In this document: piece after piece, positions 37,701 through 40,292 of the stretch
Numbering within the stretch: the stretch's first letter is position 1
Layout of the letters: every line of letters starts with the position of its first letter
NCBI RefSeq assembly: GCF_000169175.1
Contig: NZ_AAWS01000069.1
Coordinates: forward strand, 1 to 40,292
Length of the DNA: 40,292 nucleotides
DNA from: Microscilla marina ATCC 23134
Lineage (GTDB): Bacteria; Bacteroidota; Bacteroidia; Cytophagales; Microscillaceae
Direction of reading: 5' to 3'
Position numbers and translations under genes: made by a program
Notes under the pieces: generated by a model
The model's input: the letters and a program-made list of their open reading frames with translations, nothing else
Database searches by the model: none
What the model was told of the DNA's origin: nothing

Positions 37701-38792
37701 TTACCCAAAATAATTAGCAAGCACCTCATTATCAGGGTCCCAATCGCCGCAAAGGTTGCCATTGGAATGAAACACCAGTTTTTGCACTATGGTTTGGGCG
37801 TTGCGGCTTATCAAGGCATTATACGACGATGTCTCTAAAACTACCCTTACCTTATTTCTGTACATAAAACACTCATTGTAATAATAATAACCTGCCTGGG
37901 TGTATTGATATGCCCAGTGTTGGCGGAGTTGGTCGAGTTGAGGCATAATCTCTGCGAGTAAACCATCTAAGGCTACCCGGTTTTGTTCTGTCCATTGTCG
38001 GGTACGGTTATTTACATAAGTGTCATCCAAAATACTCAACTCTCTAAACACTACCTCAGTAACTCCCAAGCCTATGATCCACTCCAGGTAACGCTCTATC
38101 TCTGCTACACTATTTACTCCCGTTTGGGTAAGAATGCACGAGTTTTTGACTGTTACTTTTGGGTTGATTTGTCGAATCAGGGGTTCATACACCTCATTTT
38201 TATGCACAGGTTCATTGCGGTTAAAATACATCACTCGTTGGTTTACTTCATCATTATAATGGCATCGCGATACCTCCAAACGGTCAAATTGGGCTGCTTG
38301 CAAGGCATCAATCAAGGCAGGATGATTGTGTAACCCCGTGGCATTGGTATAGAGCACCTTTTCGTTAAACTGAGGCGCGTTGTCTTGTTGTAGCATATCC
38401 AATAGTTTGAGTAGCCACCCCGGGTCACTGGTAGCCTCAAGCCCCGACAAACTGAGCCCAATATTTTCTACTACTCTTAAGTCGTTAAATACCGCAGCAA
38501 GTGCCTGAAAATACCGATCGTGATCTTTGATAATATTTTTAGAAGTCAAATTTTTCTGGTGCTTACGCTGAAGTTCTTCCGAACAAAAACCACAATGGGC
38601 ATTGCAAGGGGTAGGGTTGGCAAAGGGGGTAAAAGTAAGCCCACGTCTGAGTTTATAGGGCTTTCCACGAAGGTGAACCCCTTCTTGTGATTTTTCATCA
38701 TAATTTGACCACTTACCCTTTCTTAATTTTGCCAAATCGTTGGCGTTGGCAGGGCGAAAAGTGCGATTTCTTTGATTGGTGAGCGTATTCAT
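37701..38792 (-). CDS. Radical SAM domain protein
   Basis: 363 aa from ATG 38792; the frame runs on to a TTG at 38912 without support. The [4Fe-4S] ligands are Cys63, Cys67 and Cys70 in NPTPCNAHCGFCSEEL, the CxxxCxxC signature, followed by a TIM-barrel-like region with LGLSGLEATSDPGWLLKLLDML (a G-E-x-x-like segment), VLYTNATGL, FDRLEVSRCHYNDEVNQRVM and NSCILTQTGVNSVAEIERYLEWIIGLGVTEVVFREL. No SPASM-type second cysteine cluster is evident, though three Cys/His residues lie in the C-terminus (YNECFMYR, GNLCGDW). This could be a generic organic-radical activating or rSAM enzyme. The product is unknown and no precursor peptide is next to it. Confidence 0.82.
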   Translation of the reverse strand: MNTLTNQRNRTFRPANANDLAKLRKGKWSNYDEKSQEGVHLRGKPYKLRRGLTFTPFANPTPCNAHCGFCSEELQRKHQKNLTSKNIIKDHDRYFQALAAVFNDLRVVENIGLSLSGLEATSDPGWLLKLLDMLQQDNAPQFNEKVLYTNATGLHNHPALIDALQAAQFDRLEVSRCHYNDEVNQRVMYFNRNEPVHKNEVYEPLIRQINPKVTVKNSCILTQTGVNSVAEIERYLEWIIGLGVTEVVFRELSILDDTYVNNRTRQWTEQNRVALDGLLAEIMPQLDQLRQHWAYQYTQAGYYYYNECFMYRNKVRVVLETSSYNALISRNAQTIVQKLVFHSNGNLCGDWDPDNEVLANYFG

Positions 38793-39004
38793 GAAGTATA
38801 CAAAACTGTTGTTGCCTGAAAATGCTGTAAACGTGGAAGTTAAAGTTTTGGTTTTTGGTATGAGTCTTTGCTTGCCCCTAAAGTCTTGTGACTCAATAAT
38901 GCCCAACACCAAACACTACAGCTTTATAACCGATGGCTAAACAAAAAAAGTTTGTCTTATTGCCCAAAGCCCATATCTTGCAGTGAAGCAAACAAACACC
39001 GTGT

Positions 39005-39628
39005 ATGAAAACTATATTGACTTCTCTGTTGGTATTGGTGGTATTGTCACAAGGGCAAAGCCAAGACAACAAAATGCGTAAATTTGAGCAAAAACTTGCC
39101 ACCTTTCGCTATAGCCTTTACCAAGATTTGGCTCAGCTAAAAAGCAAGATCTTGTATAGCTGGTTTGGCAACCGCCCCCAAGCAGTGCCTGAACAACTGA
39201 ACCAAAAGCTGCAAAAATTTTATAATGACCACGCCAAGACAATCAAAAACTACCGCTTGTATCAGCTGCGTTTGCACGCGACAAACGCCCCCATTAAAAT
39301 AAGTGAATACGAAAAGGTAGAAGTAAAAAATGAAAGCATCAACTTGAACCCCTCTAAGGTAAGCGCCTGGAACCATATTTTTACAGTAAATCCTTTGCGT
39401 CACCTAGAGATAATGAGCTCCAAGATACTGGCACACCAACTGAGTGCTACTGAGTTTGGTTCGCAAAGCTTGTACGATAACCTTGCCCACCCACGAATGA
39501 TTGCCCAAAAGCTTGCGAACCAACATTGGGAGGTTTGGATAGACAAGTATTTTTGGGTACTAAAGTTTGACTATCAACCCGAAACGGTGAGCCTTGAACT
39601 CAAAGGGTTGTTTAAAAGGAAAGATTAA
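39005..39628 (+). CDS. Exported hypothetical protein
   Basis: 207 aa with a signal peptide (MKTILTSLLVLVVLSQGQSQ). The mature part is basic and helical at first (NKMRKFEQKLATFRYSLYQDLAQLKSK) and then mixed, with WNHIFTVNPLRHLEIMSSKI and a Trp/Tyr-rich end (HWEVWIDKYFWVLKFDYQPE). Not a family I recognise. It is divergent from the radical SAM gene (212 bp between starts) and 37 bp before the LRR gene on the same strand, so the two may be co-transcribed. Confidence 0.7.
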   Translation: MKTILTSLLVLVVLSQGQSQDNKMRKFEQKLATFRYSLYQDLAQLKSKILYSWFGNRPQAVPEQLNQKLQKFYNDHAKTIKNYRLYQLRLHATNAPIKISEYEKVEVKNESINLNPSKVSAWNHIFTVNPLRHLEIMSSKILAHQLSATEFGSQSLYDNLAHPRMIAQKLANQHWEVWIDKYFWVLKFDYQPETVSLELKGLFKRKD

Positions 39629-39665
39629 TACAAAAAATATGAACCCAACTTAAATCACTTATATT

Positions 39666-40292
39666 ATGAAAGACAATACACTCGAAGATGTAAGTCACAT
39701 CAAACAATTGCTCTTTTCTGACACCCCTGAGTTAGCCTTTAAGATGCTTACCAATTGGAATAAAGATACCGTAAATCAACATTTTGCTATGGAGTGTTCC
39801 ATGTTTCCGTTACTTTGTTTACAGCATTTGCCTTTTTTGCTCGATGGCTACGACAAACTCAATTTTGAAGGTAAACAACTATCTACATTACCTCCCCAAA
39901 TAGGGGAAGTAAAGCATTTGAGAACCCTTATTTTGAGCAATAATAGTTTGAGTGTGCTCCCCGACAAACTAGGATGCCTTAAGACTTTGGTTAACCTTGA
40001 TTTGGGGACAAATCTATTGAAAAAGTTTCCAGGAGTGTTGGGGCAACTTACCAACTTATATACTTTAAGGCTTGAAGGCAACGAAATTTCTTCTTTACCA
40101 CCCATCATTGGCAGCCTTGCCCGGCTGATATCGCTCAACCTAAACGATAATAAAATCACCAGTTTTCCTGAGGAATTTAAGCAACTTACCCACCTAAAGC
40201 AGCTTGAGATAATCAATAACCCCTTGCCCAAGTCAGAGATAGAAAAAGTGCAAGAGTGGCTACCTGACTGTGAGGTAAGTTATCTTAAGTTT
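39666..40292 (+). CDS. Leucine-rich-repeat protein, 3' end cut by the window
   Basis: Open from ATG 39666 to the window edge (209 codons, no stop). Residues 1-65 are a helical N-cap (SDTPELAFKMLTNWNKDTVNQHFAMECSMFPLLCLQHLPFLLDGYDK). Then about five 23-residue leucine-rich repeats of the bacterial/plant-like type follow (LNFEGKQLSTLPPQIGEVKHLRTLILSNNSLSVLPDKLG...), and it ends with LEIINNPLPKSEIEKVQEWLPDCEVSYLKF, a typical C-terminal capping sequence. The real stop is probably just beyond the window. No signal peptide; probably cytoplasmic. A protein-interaction scaffold is the usual role of such repeats; partner unknown. It lies 37 bp after an exported-protein gene. Confidence 0.8.
   Translation, partial: MKDNTLEDVSHIKQLLFSDTPELAFKMLTNWNKDTVNQHFAMECSMFPLLCLQHLPFLLDGYDKLNFEGKQLSTLPPQIGEVKHLRTLILSNNSLSVLPDKLGCLKTLVNLDLGTNLLKKFPGVLGQLTNLYTLRLEGNEISSLPPIIGSLARLISLNLNDNKITSFPEEFKQLTHLKQLEIINNPLPKSEIEKVQEWLPDCEVSYLKF

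Noticed and set aside
39848-40231. 127-codon minus-strand frame at the right end
   Set aside because: It lies opposite the leucine-rich-repeat gene, whose plus-strand frame is open to the window edge with clear LRR periodicity.

Overview
The window looks like chromosomal DNA of a marine or aquatic Bacteroidetes bacterium of the Cytophagales type (Microscilla-like). This is an inference from gene content: a type IX secretion (T9SS) C-terminal sorting domain, a TonB receptor with a carboxypeptidase-regulatory-like domain, a secreted WD40-caspase protein, DUF2141 and KTSC proteins, a leucine-rich-repeat protein, moderate-to-low GC, almost no Shine-Dalgarno sequences, and several TAnnTTTG -7 promoter motifs. 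No tRNA, rRNA, IS element, phage or CRISPR was found.

Layout. 1-11.9 kb is mostly envelope and secreted proteins: WD40-caspase (-), KTSC (-), asparagine synthase (-), YceI-like, a lipoprotein, a MurG-like glycosyltransferase, an unknown protein, DUF2141, and a TonB receptor with a small outer-membrane-like partner. 11.9-13.5 kb has no conventional gene but holds three tandem diverged copies of one transcription-unit-like module. Each copy has an upstream dyad, length-conserved 5' blocks, a 25-codon ORF on the minus strand and an intrinsic-terminator hairpin. The three ORFs share 13 of 25 residues; this is the strongest candidate for something undescribed. 13.5-21.8 kb has a class 3 lipase, an NHL-repeat T9SS cargo protein, and two separate sigma-factor/membrane-protein pairs: an atypical sigma with a 312-aa single-pass protein, and a classical ECF sigma overlapping a TPR-type anti-sigma candidate.

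22.2-26.4 kb carries murD, ftsW and murG, a fragment of the dcw cluster (peptidoglycan precursor synthesis and septal glycan polymerisation), interrupted by a repeat element. Next come SufU (Fe-S assembly), a CDF-type cation transporter, an orphan response regulator and an AraC regulator. 30.6-36.4 kb is a four-gene trans-4-hydroxy-L-proline degradation set. The order along the DNA is Pyr4H2C deaminase, 2-oxoglutarate semialdehyde dehydrogenase, hydroxyproline 2-epimerase and D-hydroxyproline dehydrogenase; together they would convert hydroxyproline to 2-oxoglutarate. The divergent AraC gene and a perfect 9-bp dyad between it and the first gene suggest local control. The right end holds two unknown proteins, a radical SAM enzyme and an LRR protein cut by the window edge.

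Several families of short dispersed repeats lie in the intergenic spaces. They recur upstream of ftsW, inside the hydroxyproline cluster and in the long gap before the ECF sigma gene.
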